Positions 63,855 to 64,000 of a stretch of DNA of 64,000 bases are shown here, piece after piece (within the stretch, counting starts at the first letter, position 1; the number at the start of each line of letters is the position of its first letter). Origin of the DNA: Gigantopelta aegis (taxonomy: Eukaryota > Mollusca > Gastropoda > Neomphalida > Peltospiridae). The notes under the pieces were generated by a model that had not been told where the DNA came from, did no database searches, and saw only the letters and a list, made by a program, of their open reading frames with translations. The stretch is from the NCBI RefSeq assembly GCF_016097555.1, contig NC_054708.1:23263334-23327333 (forward strand), in the 5' to 3' direction. The position numbers and the translations under genes are program-made.

Positions 63855-64000
63855 CTGGCACATAAAATTGTAATTAAGTAAATTAGTCAAGAGCGGTCCG
63901 AGGACTCTATTGTTATACTCAATCAGGAGCCTGCTAAATTTTAACACTCACCTTACAGCGGCGGACAGGTGGCTGGTGGCAAACTTTGTCCAGGGTGGTA
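63855..64000 (+). other. LINE 3' UTR, continuing past the window
   Basis: No tail repeat reached; ends TTGTCCAGGGTGGTA. Confidence 0.5.

Larger units (their letters stand above)
58105..64000 (+). mobile_element. I/Jockey-type LINE, runs off window end
   Basis: Two reading frames in the usual order, ORF1 (gag-like, CCHC) and ORF2 (endonuclease, reverse transcriptase, RNase H, zinc finger), 48 bp apart. RNase H favours the I superfamily. A handful of frame breaks show it is recently dead or that homopolymers are miscounted. The 3' end is not in the window. Confidence 0.93.

Overview
The window reads as nuclear DNA of a marine mollusc, most likely a gastropod. This is an inference from three things: a dense population of tRNA-derived SINEs of a type I associate with mollusc genomes, spliced genes with GT-AG introns, and AT-rich intergenic DNA full of microsatellites. 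No bacterial gene organisation, rRNA gene or CRISPR array is visible.

Host genes are few and buried in repeats. The best is a spliced plus-strand gene for IMP3, the U3 snoRNP / small-subunit processome protein. Five exons lie at 15569-23101, and each junction keeps reading frame and GT-AG borders; the N-terminal exons were not found. At 32943-33998 a GC-richer exon or intronless gene encodes an ankyrin-repeat protein with a C-terminal SOCS box (ASB-like, probably a cullin-RING ubiquitin ligase adaptor). A possible signal-peptide first exon lies at 51543-51591. A few shorter reading frames are kept with low confidence.

The rest is mobile DNA. Layout: 1-1456, Tc1 transposon cut by the window edge; 1.8-14.8 kb, SINE-rich DNA with two hAT-like MITEs and a CCAT satellite; 15.6-23.3 kb, IMP3 with foldback and palindromic elements in its introns; 23.5-25.3 kb, SINE cluster; 25.3-26.8 kb, a second Tc1 element disabled by a stop and a catalytic change; 26.9-29.4 kb, two copies of a 440-bp inverted-repeat element; 31-34 kb, second SINE family and the ASB-like gene; 35-37 kb, MITEs and SINEs; 37.5-42.4 kb, a nest in which a TTAA MITE contains a TTA-flanked transposon that contains another transposon; 42.9-44.8 kb, third Tc1 element, split by a retroposon; 45.7-47.7 kb, foldback and nested MITEs; 50.4-51.5 kb, a recent 264-bp duplication; 52.4-52.9 kb, pogo-like remnant.

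The last 10.6 kb (53.35-64.0 kb) is the most unusual part. It holds an I/Jockey-type LINE (ORF1 with CCHC knuckles; ORF2 with endonuclease, reverse transcriptase, RNase H and a terminal zinc finger), preceded by two further proline-rich, ORF1-like reading frames, one on each strand, set among shared non-coding modules. Very long C or G runs sit in the polyproline parts of these proteins, including C67 followed at once by G7, and reading frame shifts at several of them. The whole looks like a nest of related retroelements whose homopolymer tracts control whether the protein stays in frame.
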